Source: Phycisphaerales bacterium (GTDB taxonomy: Bacteria > Planctomycetota > Phycisphaerae > Phycisphaerales > UBA1924). Taken from it: a DNA stretch of 64,000 bases. A program made the translations under genes and the position numbers. The notes beneath the pieces were generated by a model that was not told where the DNA came from, did no database searches, and worked only from the letters and a program-made list of their open reading frames with translations. Positions 37,252 through 44,145 of this stretch are shown here, piece by piece. Numbering within the stretch: position 1 is the first letter of the stretch; every line of letters begins with the position of its first letter. The stretch covers positions 38,912 to 102,911 of the forward strand of contig JADLFE010000045.1 in the NCBI GenBank assembly GCA_020845755.1, read 5' to 3'.

Positions 37252-37482
37252 ATGATCCATCACGACTACACCAAGGTTCAGGAAGCCATTGCCGACGAAT
37301 CGACCTGGGCTTGCATCCGTTACCTTCAGCGCCAGATGATGGCCGATGGGCTGTTCCCTGTCGCCGATGAACGGTTCCGCCACCCTGGGGAAGAGGCGAT
37401 CCGGGACGCAATCGACGTTCACCCCGGCGCGGATCGGGCGTTGGTCCGGGCGTACTTCAACTTCCGGCCAGAGGGGGCGTGA
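37252..37482 (+). CDS. Small unknown protein, last gene of the element's rightward operon
   Basis: A 76-residue soluble protein beginning MIHHDYTKVQEAIADESTWA. ATG 37252 is preceded by GGAGGAG eight bases upstream, a strong ribosome site. No family recognised. After its stop, GGGCGTGAGCGCCC (around 37476-37490) can form a small hairpin where the two transcription units of the element converge. Confidence 0.55.
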   Translation: MIHHDYTKVQEAIADESTWACIRYLQRQMMADGLFPVADERFRHPGEEAIRDAIDVHPGADRALVRAYFNFRPEGA

Positions 37483-37542
37483 GCGCCCTCTGTGGGCGAA
37501 GCGTCACCCGTGGTTCAACGGATGCGAGAGAACGGGTAGCAA

Positions 37543-37938
37543 CTACGCCGCTCGCTTGTTCACCGTGGGCACCTGGGCCGGGTGGAGAGTGTTGCGCCTT
37601 CCGACAGAACTCCGGTCATCGCCCGCGCTCGCACCGCCATCGACTGCCTCGGGGGTAAGCGTCCAAATCTGTTCCTGATGCCAATAGAACACGCCCTTGG
37701 TCCATTTCGTGTGACCATTTCGCCCCGATACGGAAATCGCCGTGCGCCCGTCGCCTGGGTTGCTGTAGAGCGGCACCCAACGGCTTGCCTTCCCTGAAAC
37801 CGAAACGCACAGAAAGAAGTGCCCGCCTTGCACCTGCAAATCCTTCGCGCAGGTGCATGAGGCTCCATCCTGTCCGAACCCCGTGGGGTTCATATGCAAC
37901 ACCAACCCGACCACGATTTCACTTTCCGAAACACTCAT
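37543..37938 (-). CDS. Unknown protein, cargo partner of the GHKL ATPase
   Basis: A 131-residue protein from ATG 37938, which has GGAGA eight bases upstream. It has a beta-rich, aromatic central part: GGHFFLCVSVSGKASRWVPL, then SVSGRNGHTKWTKGVFYWHQ, EQIWTLTPEAV. A cysteine pair CTCAKD precedes it. The tail is disordered. No known domain recognised. It is downstream of the GHKL ATPase on the same strand but separated by a strong hairpin, so the two may be transcribed independently. In its position it could be the effector or target-sensing partner of the ATPase, or a small toxin; this is only context. Confidence 0.5.
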   Translation of the reverse strand: MSVSESEIVVGLVLHMNPTGFGQDGASCTCAKDLQVQGGHFFLCVSVSGKASRWVPLYSNPGDGRTAISVSGRNGHTKWTKGVFYWHQEQIWTLTPEAVDGGASAGDDRSSVGRRNTLHPAQVPTVNKRAA

Positions 37939-37991
37939 GCTGAATCTCCATAAAGAATGACACCGACGCCGCGCAACGCGCGCAGCAATAA

Positions 37992-38019
37992 CGCTCACGG
38001 GTCTTTCGACCCGCGAGCG
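37992..38019 (-). terminator. Strong hairpin after the GHKL ATPase gene
   Basis: On the minus strand CGCTCGCGGGTC-GAAA-GACCCGTGAGCG forms a 12-bp stem (one G-U pair) with a GAAA tetraloop, eleven bases past the ATPase stop. Only a weak T-run (TTATTG) follows, so it may attenuate rather than fully terminate. Confidence 0.6.
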
Positions 38020-38029
38020 CCTGTTTGAT

Positions 38030-39694
38030 TTACTTGCCGCCGGGGGAGTCCAAGCCTTCGTACTCAGGAAGTTGCGAAGTCAGCAACTTCAAGTTCTGAC
38101 TCCAATCCTGACGCTGGGCGTCATACCAGTCGCGGGCCTCTTCGGAACCGTTCACTTCGCTTCGCGCAAGCGACATGAGCAACAGGTCTACGCCAGTGCG
38201 CCCGACAGAAGAATGATCCTCCAGCCGCTTGTAGACACGCTCGTAGAAAGGGTGCGCCGTGTTGAGCATGACCACGATGGTGCGCCCAACCACCTTCACC
38301 CGATAGATCGGCGCTCCCGGCAATGACTCGCGCTCGATGATGATGGGAAACTGGGACAAGCGTTGGTCAAGGTCCGCAGTCGCTTCCGCCGGGGAACCCG
38401 ATGCGCTAGCGCGTTCGTGTACGAAGGCCGCAATCTCCTGCTTGACTTCGGAGGTGGGCTTGTCCGCCAAGCCTTCGACCGGCTTCATCTGCCCGGCCAC
38501 CTGCTTGGCGTATTCCTCCGCCGGACTCGGCCCACCGCGCTTCGACGCGGCGGCTTTCCGCGTCCACCCTTCAATCGTGTCGATCAGAGTGGCCTCGTTC
38601 AGAGTGATGGCCTTCTCCAGAATGTTCGACAAGGCAGTACCGGGAACAAGGCGGGCATGTTGCTTGGTGTGCGTCACGCCGAAGAGTTCGTCCAACTCCG
38701 GGGAGAATCGCACCTCGACGCGATACCAACGGTGAAGGTGGTGCTTGACGCGATAGGGGCTGGGCGTCAGGTCGATTTCGCGCCACGCGCGAACGAAACT
38801 GAATCCCGCCGTCTTGTCGATTTGGCGCGCAAGGTTGCCGGAACGCTGTTCCTTCGGCCTACCGCCGAACTTGGTGTGCCACTCTTCGGGCAAGAGGGTA
38901 AACACGACTTCCACCGTTGAAGTCTGATCGGGCTTGCCCGGAATGGGCACCTCGAACTTCATCGTGTCGCCATGCTGAGTGGCAAGCGCATCGCCCGACA
39001 GCCTTGCTTGCGGCATGAGATAGAGCGGGTCCATCGGTCCAACGGCATCGCCGTTGATCGTCAGGTCGAAATCGCGGATGAGGAAATACCGGAAGATGCG
39101 CCCCAAGTTGGAGCGGAGCGTCTTTACGAGCGTTTCCGACTTTCCATCATGGTCAAGCCGGTCGCACCTCTTCCACACGACCAACGTACCGGACGGCGAC
39201 GTGCAAAGATGCGCATACGGCGCAGGAATCACCGCCTCGCGCGGCTCGGGCACCTCTTCCTGTTCGCCCTTGGCGATCAACTCAACGTCAATGAAGGTGT
39301 GGAGGGGCTTCGCACCGCGCCGCCACGAATACACCTCGACACGTTCACACTGGCTTACGCTGGCATTTGGAAGGCCCATTCCGAATCGCCCCAAGCCGTT
39401 GCGATCCCCAAAGCGGGAACTGTCGCCGAACCGGAGCGAACGCCGAAGCGTGTCCGAGTCCATGCCGTGGCCGTTGTCCGCGATCAGCACTTCCATGATG
39501 CGCGGCATCTTCGGACGACCGGGACCGTCCGACGCTTCATCCAACGTCACGAACTCAATCGCCACCGAAGAGGCCCGCGCCTGGATGGAGTTGTCAATCA
39601 ACTCCGAAAGAGCGCTTTCGGTGCTTTTGTACCCGCTGTCACGGGTGGCCTCAATGAACCGATCCTGCCGAACGATGCTGTAATCCGTCTTCAT
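38030..39694 (-). CDS. GHKL-type (MORC/HSP90-like) ATPase, candidate defence protein
   Basis: A 554-residue protein with a complete N-terminal GHKL ATP-binding fold. The N-box is ALSELIDNSIQA with Glu31 and Asn35, the G1 box IADNGHGM is at 71-78, the G2 box GLGRFGMGLPNA at 100-111, and a GTLVVWKRCD segment follows near 170. An S5-like transducer region and a helical, basic C-terminal part come next (KAAASKRGGPSPAEEYAKQV). Stand-alone ATPases of this type are related to MORC proteins, whose prokaryotic relatives occur in restriction-type loci. ATG 39694 has AGGAGA seven bases upstream. The frame continues upstream into the tRNA gene but is not coding there. No nuclease is adjacent, so a defence role is inferred from family and cargo position. 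Confidence 0.72.
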   Translation of the reverse strand: MKTDYSIVRQDRFIEATRDSGYKSTESALSELIDNSIQARASSVAIEFVTLDEASDGPGRPKMPRIMEVLIADNGHGMDSDTLRRSLRFGDSSRFGDRNGLGRFGMGLPNASVSQCERVEVYSWRRGAKPLHTFIDVELIAKGEQEEVPEPREAVIPAPYAHLCTSPSGTLVVWKRCDRLDHDGKSETLVKTLRSNLGRIFRYFLIRDFDLTINGDAVGPMDPLYLMPQARLSGDALATQHGDTMKFEVPIPGKPDQTSTVEVVFTLLPEEWHTKFGGRPKEQRSGNLARQIDKTAGFSFVRAWREIDLTPSPYRVKHHLHRWYRVEVRFSPELDELFGVTHTKQHARLVPGTALSNILEKAITLNEATLIDTIEGWTRKAAASKRGGPSPAEEYAKQVAGQMKPVEGLADKPTSEVKQEIAAFVHERASASGSPAEATADLDQRLSQFPIIIERESLPGAPIYRVKVVGRTIVVMLNTAHPFYERVYKRLEDHSSVGRTGVDLLLMSLARSEVNGSEEARDWYDAQRQDWSQNLKLLTSQLPEYEGLDSPGGK

Positions 39695-39926
39695 TTCCGA
39701 ATCTCCTGTTGGCCCGACGTGAAGCCGAGCCGGAACCACCAAAGCCTCACGGAACACCCGTGAAGGCACCCACACCGCGCAGCGAACAACGCCGCGTGGT
39801 GTGCAGTCAAGTTGTGGCGAGGGAGATCGGAACGAGCGGACTTGCTCAAGTTCCTTCGGACCCGCGTATGCCTCTCGCTTTCGCCCGCGACATAAAGCCG
39901 GAGCGCGATCAGCCTCGCTAAGAGGG

Positions 39927-39932
39927 ATTATA
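39927..39932 (-). promoter_or_regulatory. Candidate -10 box for the GHKL ATPase gene
   Basis: Reads TATAAT on the minus strand, about 233 bases before the ATPase ATG and 50 bases after the tRNA. The region 16-18 bases upstream offers only a weak -35 (TGGAAC). A CACACC...GGTGTG imperfect hairpin lies in the leader (about 39767-39800). Confidence 0.4.
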
Positions 39933-39981
39933 CGCCCGAGACGGCTTCGGGTTCCATGAATCCACAAGATTTTTCCGCGAA

Positions 39982-40055
39982 CGCCCCCGGCTGGGCTCGA
40001 ACCAGCAACCACCGATTTAGAAGACCGGAGCGCTATCCAGTTGCGCCACGGGGGC
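39982..40055 (-). tRNA. tRNA-Arg(TCT), complete, carried by the element
   Basis: A 74-base cloverleaf: acceptor GCCCCCG/CGGGGGC, D-stem GCGC/GCGC, anticodon stem CCGGT/ATCGG with loop CTTCTAA (anticodon TCT), T-stem GCTGG/CCAGC with TTCGAGC, discriminator G, CCA not encoded. It lies between the integrase stop and the cargo genes. It is different in sequence from the disrupted host tRNA-Arg(TCT), sharing 15 central bases around the anticodon. It decodes AGA and probably AGG. Because the host copy is broken at both junctions, this gene could be its functional replacement. Confidence 0.92.
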
Positions 40056-40072
40056 ATGGGTTTCGCACCATT

Positions 40073-41626
40073 CTACGCGCTGGCCTGTCGGCGCTCACCC
40101 TGGGCGTCATCACCCCGGATGATCCGGCCCGCCGGGTTCGTAGCGGCTGGCGACGTGCCCGCCTTCCGAATCAGGAAGGCCGAAATCTTCTCCGTCGCGG
40201 CGCGCATCGCGTCCATGCTGGGCTTGTTGTACCGATGGTTCATGTTGGTGGAATCGGGGGTATGGTTCATCAGGCCTTTCATCACCCGTTCCGACACGTT
40301 GACGCCCTCTTCATCGCCGGTGCTGGCGAAGGTGTGGCGCAGCGTGTGTGGGGTGGCAAAGGACGTGTACTTCCGGGGTCGCCCCTTCGGATCGGGAATC
40401 CACTCGCCCGCGTCGTTCCGGCTGAACCGGGCAACCTTGCCCTTCGCATCCTTGACGTACCCCTGTTCCTTCGGCTCGCTCAGGTTGACGACAGCGCCCG
40501 ACCGATCCCGCGTCGGGAACACCCACCCGGCATCGTCGCCGAAGTGTTCGGCGTTCTCCGCCTTGCGGCGCTTCAGGATTTCGACCACGGGACGCGAAAG
40601 CGGAATCGTGAACGCCTTCCGCTCGCCACCCTTTGGGCATGGGCGATGGAGTGAGAGCGGATCAAGGGGGATGCGCTCGCCTTCCGCGTTGACGTACCAA
40701 GCGGGCTTGTCCGTGAGGTTCGCTTCCTCCCAACGGACGGTGCGAGCATCCAGACTACGAAGCCCGGTCAGCAACACGAACCATTGCCAATCGCGGCGGA
40801 CGGAGTTGCGCAGACCGTTCGCGCGTGTCGCCCAGTCGGGGAGCGCTGCCCAGGCCAACGGCTGTTTGGTGGCCTCTTCATTCCACACGTCCTTGAACTT
40901 CCGCACGGGGTTCACGGCGCGGTAGCGTTCGTCGGCCTCAAACAGACTGCACGCGCTGTTCCAGCACGCGCGGAGCATCCGAAACGCCTTGTTAGCCACC
41001 GTGGGGCCGTGGTCTTCCGTCACCTGCCGGTGGCGTTCGATGCACTCGCGGCGGGTGAGTCCCGCCACGGGCCGCGTGAACCAGTCGCCCAGGTAGCGCT
41101 TCATTTCATCTTTCACCTGGGGGACCGACCGCGCCCGCTTCCGGCGGCGCATCTTGGCGAAGTGTTCGTCCATCGCCTGGGTGAGCGTGAACGCGGCCCA
41201 TTCCGCTTCGGTGTCCTGGACCGGGGCCGTAGCCCCATCCTGGGCAACGGGGGCCGTGTCCCGATCCGAACGGCGCTGGGGAGCGCCCGACCGTTCCAAC
41301 CGGGTCCGCACCTGGGCGACGATCCGGGCGGCCTCCACTTTGTCCGTCGCGGCGGCCTTGTTCGCTTCGCCCAGGGTGGCCCGCACGCCCTCCGCCAACT
41401 CCCGGAACTCGGAAGCCGTCCGACCGTCCCCAGCCCGCCCCAGGGCAACGCGGACGCTCTGGCCGTCCACGTCGCGTTGGACGTAGAAGGTGGCTGTATC
41501 GCCGGACACTTTCAACAGGAAGCCTTTGAGCCGGTCATCGGTGAACACCACCGGCTTCCCGGCTTTGCCCGCTTCCGACCGACACCGTTTCACGCCGTCT
41601 TCCGTCAGGTACATACGCCGCGCCAT
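40073..41626 (-). CDS. int: Tyrosine recombinase (integrase) of the element
   Basis: A 517-residue phage-type integrase. The N-terminal arm-binding and core-binding domains are followed by the catalytic domain, with Arg near 290 (LLTGLRSLDARTVRWEE), the HTLRHTF box (His427, Arg430) and the nucleophilic Tyr466 in MNHRYNKPSMDA. All catalytic residues are present, so it should be active. ATG 41626 has GGAGGT six bases upstream; a start 51 bases earlier is less likely. A low-complexity stretch near residue 130-150 separates the domains. It sits at the right end, next to the attachment core and arm-like repeats, and would recombine the seven-base anticodon-loop core. Confidence 0.9.
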   Translation of the reverse strand: MARRMYLTEDGVKRCRSEAGKAGKPVVFTDDRLKGFLLKVSGDTATFYVQRDVDGQSVRVALGRAGDGRTASEFRELAEGVRATLGEANKAAATDKVEAARIVAQVRTRLERSGAPQRRSDRDTAPVAQDGATAPVQDTEAEWAAFTLTQAMDEHFAKMRRRKRARSVPQVKDEMKRYLGDWFTRPVAGLTRRECIERHRQVTEDHGPTVANKAFRMLRACWNSACSLFEADERYRAVNPVRKFKDVWNEEATKQPLAWAALPDWATRANGLRNSVRRDWQWFVLLTGLRSLDARTVRWEEANLTDKPAWYVNAEGERIPLDPLSLHRPCPKGGERKAFTIPLSRPVVEILKRRKAENAEHFGDDAGWVFPTRDRSGAVVNLSEPKEQGYVKDAKGKVARFSRNDAGEWIPDPKGRPRKYTSFATPHTLRHTFASTGDEEGVNVSERVMKGLMNHTPDSTNMNHRYNKPSMDAMRAATEKISAFLIRKAGTSPAATNPAGRIIRGDDAQGERRQASA

Positions 41627-41641
41627 ATCGGACCTCCGATT

Positions 41642-41774
41642 CCTTACCAAGAGCCTTGGTAAGGTCGGTCTCTCCATAGCCGTACATGACGGCTACAAAG
41701 CGAACCGCAGGAAATCCCTTTGGCGCAGGGCGTTTACAACACTTGGGGCTACGGCTACAAATCCATAGCCGCCC
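41642..41774. promoter_or_regulatory. Right-end arm region of the element with symmetric repeats
   Basis: Between the integrase start and the core. ACGGCTACAAA occurs at 41689-41699 and 41751-41761. CCATAGCCG occurs at 41674-41682 and 41763-41771, opposite in sense to the former. CCTTACCAA/TTGGTAAGG (41642-41650, 41656-41664) form a perfect palindrome. ATCCCTTTGGC (41714-41724) is the inverse of the left-end GCCAAAGGGAT. This is the layout expected of integrase arm and accessory-factor sites, and it may also autoregulate int. Confidence 0.6.
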
Positions 41775-41781
41775 TTAGAAG
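41775..41781. repeat. Right attachment core (attR)
   Basis: TTAGAAG, the second copy of the seven-base core. It is followed by the host 5' tRNA half and preceded by element DNA (GCCGCCC). Confidence 0.85.
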
Positions 41782-41813
41782 ACCGCTGCTCTATCCAACT
41801 GAGCTACCGGGAC
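41775..41813 (-). pseudogene. 5' half of split host tRNA-Arg(TCT)
   Basis: On the minus strand from 41813: acceptor GTCCCGG, TA, D-arm GCTC...GAGC, anticodon-stem strand GCGGT and loop CTTCTAA. Element sequence then follows (GGGCGGCTATGG...), which cannot complete the molecule. The matching 3' half is 11.5 kb away at 30215-30255. Any promoter of the original tRNA is upstream here, so a truncated transcript into the integrase promoter region is possible. Confidence 0.9.
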
Positions 41814-41943
41814 GTGGATGGATCGCCTAAGTTTAGGCGAATGGGCGGTTGCTGCAGGTGGCATGAGCCGGTGTGGACAGCCGGGCCACGCTTTCCCGGG
41901 CCGCTGAGGCACAATGGCTCTCCCGTCCGTGCGGAGATTGGCG

Positions 41944-43227
41944 ATGAAGATGAACTGGCTTGGCGCGGGGCTTGGATCGGTCATGTCGATGTTCGGCGCT
42001 CCCGCCCAGGACGGCACGGGCGCGATCAGCAACGAACCCGCGCCGGGTTCTGTCGTGCTGCGCGTCGCGACTTTCAACGTCGAGGACGTCCGCACCAGCG
42101 ATCTCAGGTCGGGCGATCAGCCTCGCCTCAAGAAACTGGCCGAAGTCATCCAGCGCATCCGCCCAAACGTCGTGTTCCTGAACGAAATCGCTTACGACGG
42201 CGATGGGTATCCAGACACTGTTTCCGGCGAGAAGTCGGGGCAGAATGCCGCGAAGTTCGCGGAGTTGTATCTCAGCGTGCCGCAAGCGCCGGACCTGCAG
42301 GCGTTGCGGTTCAAGGCGTTCATGGCTCCGGTGAACACGGGCGTATCGAGCGGGTTTGACCTCGACAACGACGGGAAGACGATCGCGGAGTTCCCGGCAC
42401 CGCCTGTGTCGGACGCGGACGGGAATCCCTCGAAGCAGACACCCGAAGGACGTGCATACGGCAACGACTGCTGGGGCTTCGGCACGTTCCCCGGGCAATA
42501 CGGGATGGCCCTGCTCGTCGACGAACGCCTGGAGATCTTGAACGAGCACATCCGCACGTTCCGCCTGATGCCATGGAACTATCTGCCGAACGCGATGCTC
42601 CCCACGTCGCCCGACGCCAGGTCGTGGTTCGACGATGAAGAACTGAAATTCATGCGTTTGTCGTCGAAGTCGCACTGGGACATCCCGGTGCGGCTCCCCA
42701 ACAAGAGCGTTCTGCACGTGCTCTGCTCGCATCCCTCGCCGCCGGCGTTTGATGGTCCGGAGAAACGCAACGCGACGCGCAACCACGACGAGATCAGGTT
42801 CTGGAGCGACTACATCGACAACTCGGGATCGCTCGTCGACGACGCGAGCCAGGCGGGCGGCCTGTGGGAAGGTTCGATGTTCGTCATCGTCGGCGACCTC
42901 AACGCAGACCCCGATGAGGGCGCATCGATCGACAACCCGATCGGGCTTCTGCTCAACAACTCAAAGATCAACGCGAGCGTCACGCCGATCGCGGATGTCC
43001 CGGTGCTTGGGCTCGACCCAGACGATACGTCGTCGTTCAAGATGCGAGTGGACTATGTGCTCCCGTCGCACGCGATCGCGGTGACCAAGGCCGGCGTGTG
43101 GCGGCGAGCGACGGGAGTCACGCCGGGCCTCGAAGCATCGGGCACGTTTCCCAGCGATCACTTTCCGGTGTGGGCCGACATCGCCGTCCCGCCACCCGTG
43201 CCCGTGACGAACGGCGTGGTGAAGTAG
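41944..43227 (+). CDS. Secreted endonuclease/exonuclease/phosphatase-family protein
   Basis: About 427 residues. A signal peptide-like start (MKMNWLGAGLGSVMSMFGAP) is followed by an EEP metal-dependent hydrolase fold. Visible family motifs are ATFNVEDVR, NVVFLNEIAYDG, MFVIVGDLNADPDEG, RVDYVLPSH and FPSDHFPVWADI, which supply the metal-binding Asn/Glu and catalytic Asp/His residues. Substrate may be nucleic acid or a phosphoester. ATG 41944 has GGAG about seven bases upstream; ATG 41914 would add ten residues. It is the first host gene after the element and is 130 bases from the split tRNA. Confidence 0.8.
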   Translation: MKMNWLGAGLGSVMSMFGAPAQDGTGAISNEPAPGSVVLRVATFNVEDVRTSDLRSGDQPRLKKLAEVIQRIRPNVVFLNEIAYDGDGYPDTVSGEKSGQNAAKFAELYLSVPQAPDLQALRFKAFMAPVNTGVSSGFDLDNDGKTIAEFPAPPVSDADGNPSKQTPEGRAYGNDCWGFGTFPGQYGMALLVDERLEILNEHIRTFRLMPWNYLPNAMLPTSPDARSWFDDEELKFMRLSSKSHWDIPVRLPNKSVLHVLCSHPSPPAFDGPEKRNATRNHDEIRFWSDYIDNSGSLVDDASQAGGLWEGSMFVIVGDLNADPDEGASIDNPIGLLLNNSKINASVTPIADVPVLGLDPDDTSSFKMRVDYVLPSHAIAVTKAGVWRRATGVTPGLEASGTFPSDHFPVWADIAVPPPVPVTNGVVK

Positions 43228-43745
43228 AAACATGTGATGTATTCCTCGCCGCCTGTCACACGCTCGTAACGCGGGACCAATTTTTCTTGACGACGCGGAA
43301 CATGCGGCTATGCTGTGCGTCCAATCGGCGAAGATCCGCTGATTGAGCGTATTTCCGTGTAATCAAGGGAGTTTCGTCGTGTTCGTGCACCTCAGTATCA
43401 AAGATCGCCAGCCTGTTTGCGAGTTGAATCTCGGAACATGGCTGCGCCGGCACGACGGCTGAGACTCGTTTCTCACAATTCGTGCCGGGCCCTGGAGGAG
43501 CGAACGCTCGCTTGAAACGCGGGCACGATTCGCATCCGATGGGGCACATCTCAACTTCGATCGGGTCGTGTCGTCGTGTTGCGACACGCGGGCGCTTTGC
43601 GCGCTCGCGCGAGGAACGCCGCCGACATCCCGGTCTCACCCTGAGTGCTCGCCGTGACGCATCACACGCGGCGGGAAGGAGTTCGTGTCGAGTGTTCCCT
43701 TGCGATTGGGAAGATGATCTTCCCTCGCGCCCACGTTGGTGATCT
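43228..43745 (+). other. Intergenic region with a candidate promoter and a possible micro-ORF
   Basis: No convincing longer gene. TTGACG (43287-43292) and TATGCT (43309-43314), spaced 16 bases, make a reasonable plus-strand promoter toward 43746. A 27-codon frame from GTG 43379 to TGA 43462 follows a GGGAG Shine-Dalgarno-like site seven bases upstream and might encode a small peptide or leader. Other open frames here are Arg/Ser-rich and unlikely. Confidence 0.35.
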
Positions 43746-44111
43746 ATGGACAACGAGAACAACTATGTGAAGGTGTTCGATGAGATTCCGGGTCGAGTGA
43801 CGGCCGCGATGGGGTTCCTGTGCCACTGCAAGCAGATCACGGACCCCTGCTGCCCGGACTCGGCTGTGCAGAACGCGCGGTCACTGACCGCGTCGGAGCA
43901 GGCGACCGCTGACGCGGCGCTGGGATTGCTCAGGTCGTACTTCCTTGGTGAAGCGGACCTGGGCGGCCCTCCGGTGCTGCAGGCGCTGCCCGAGCAGCGT
44001 GACGAACCGAAAACCAAGGCGAACGAGACCTCGGGCGGCGAGGAGCCGAAGCCGACGCTCTCGTCGCGGATGGCGAAGTGGTTTGCGCGCTGGCCGTGGA
44101 TCCGCCGGTGA
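43746..44111 (+). CDS. Small unknown cytoplasmic protein
   Basis: A 121-residue protein with no recognised family. The N-terminal half has an unusual cysteine set (FLCHCKQITDPCCPDSAVQN) and a helical AAMGFLCH/ALGLLRSYFL pattern. The C-terminal half is a charged linker ending in a basic tryptophan-rich tail (MAKWFARWPWIRR), possibly membrane-associated. A textbook terminator starts at its stop codon, supporting that it is a real transcribed gene. ATG 43746 was taken; no strong Shine-Dalgarno is seen. Confidence 0.55.
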   Translation: MDNENNYVKVFDEIPGRVTAAMGFLCHCKQITDPCCPDSAVQNARSLTASEQATADAALGLLRSYFLGEADLGGPPVLQALPEQRDEPKTKANETSGGEEPKPTLSSRMAKWFARWPWIRR

Positions 44112-44145
44112 CGCGTGCGGCGCGAGAGCGCCGGCCGCGTTTTTT
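44111..44145 (+). terminator. Rho-independent terminator
   Basis: ACGCG-tg-CGGCGC-gaga-GCGCCG-gc-CGCGT followed by a run of T (44140-44145). The 6-bp core plus 5-bp outer stem is strong. It immediately follows the 121-residue gene. Confidence 0.85.

Larger units (their letters stand above)
30249..41781. mobile_element. Integrated satellite-like element in the anticodon loop of tRNA-Arg(TCT)
   Basis: About 11.5 kb bounded by the 7-base direct repeat TTAGAAG and flanked by the two halves of one tRNA gene. It encodes a tyrosine recombinase at the right end, an AlpA-like HTH protein, a primase/VapE replication protein, a small-terminase-like protein, a chain of small overlapping unknown genes, and reverse-strand cargo with a GHKL ATPase and a complete tRNA-Arg(TCT). 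No portal, capsid, tail or large terminase gene is seen, which favours a phage satellite or small integrative plasmid over a prophage. Joining the flanks across one core gives a perfect cloverleaf: acceptor GTCCCGG/CCGGGAC, D-stem GCTC/GAGC, anticodon stem GCGGT/ATCGC, T-stem GGCGG/CCGCC. Confidence 0.88.

Noticed and set aside
39982..40055. Complete tRNA-Arg(TCT) as a reconstituted attachment-site tRNA of a smaller element holding only the integrase
   Set aside because: Its arms match neither the 5' half at 41775-41813 nor the 3' half at 30215-30255 (acceptor GCCCCCG versus GTCCCGG), while those two halves match each other perfectly. It is therefore an independent gene inside the larger element.
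39695..40057. N-terminal extension of the GHKL ATPase through the tRNA gene
   Set aside because: The extension translates a tRNA (PPWRNWIALRSS...) and lacks family similarity. ATG 39694 has a good ribosome site and starts exactly at the GHKL domain.
43256..43762. 168-codon minus-strand frame between 43256 and 43762
   Set aside because: Ser/Arg-rich, no domain, overlaps a promoter-like site and the start of a better supported gene.
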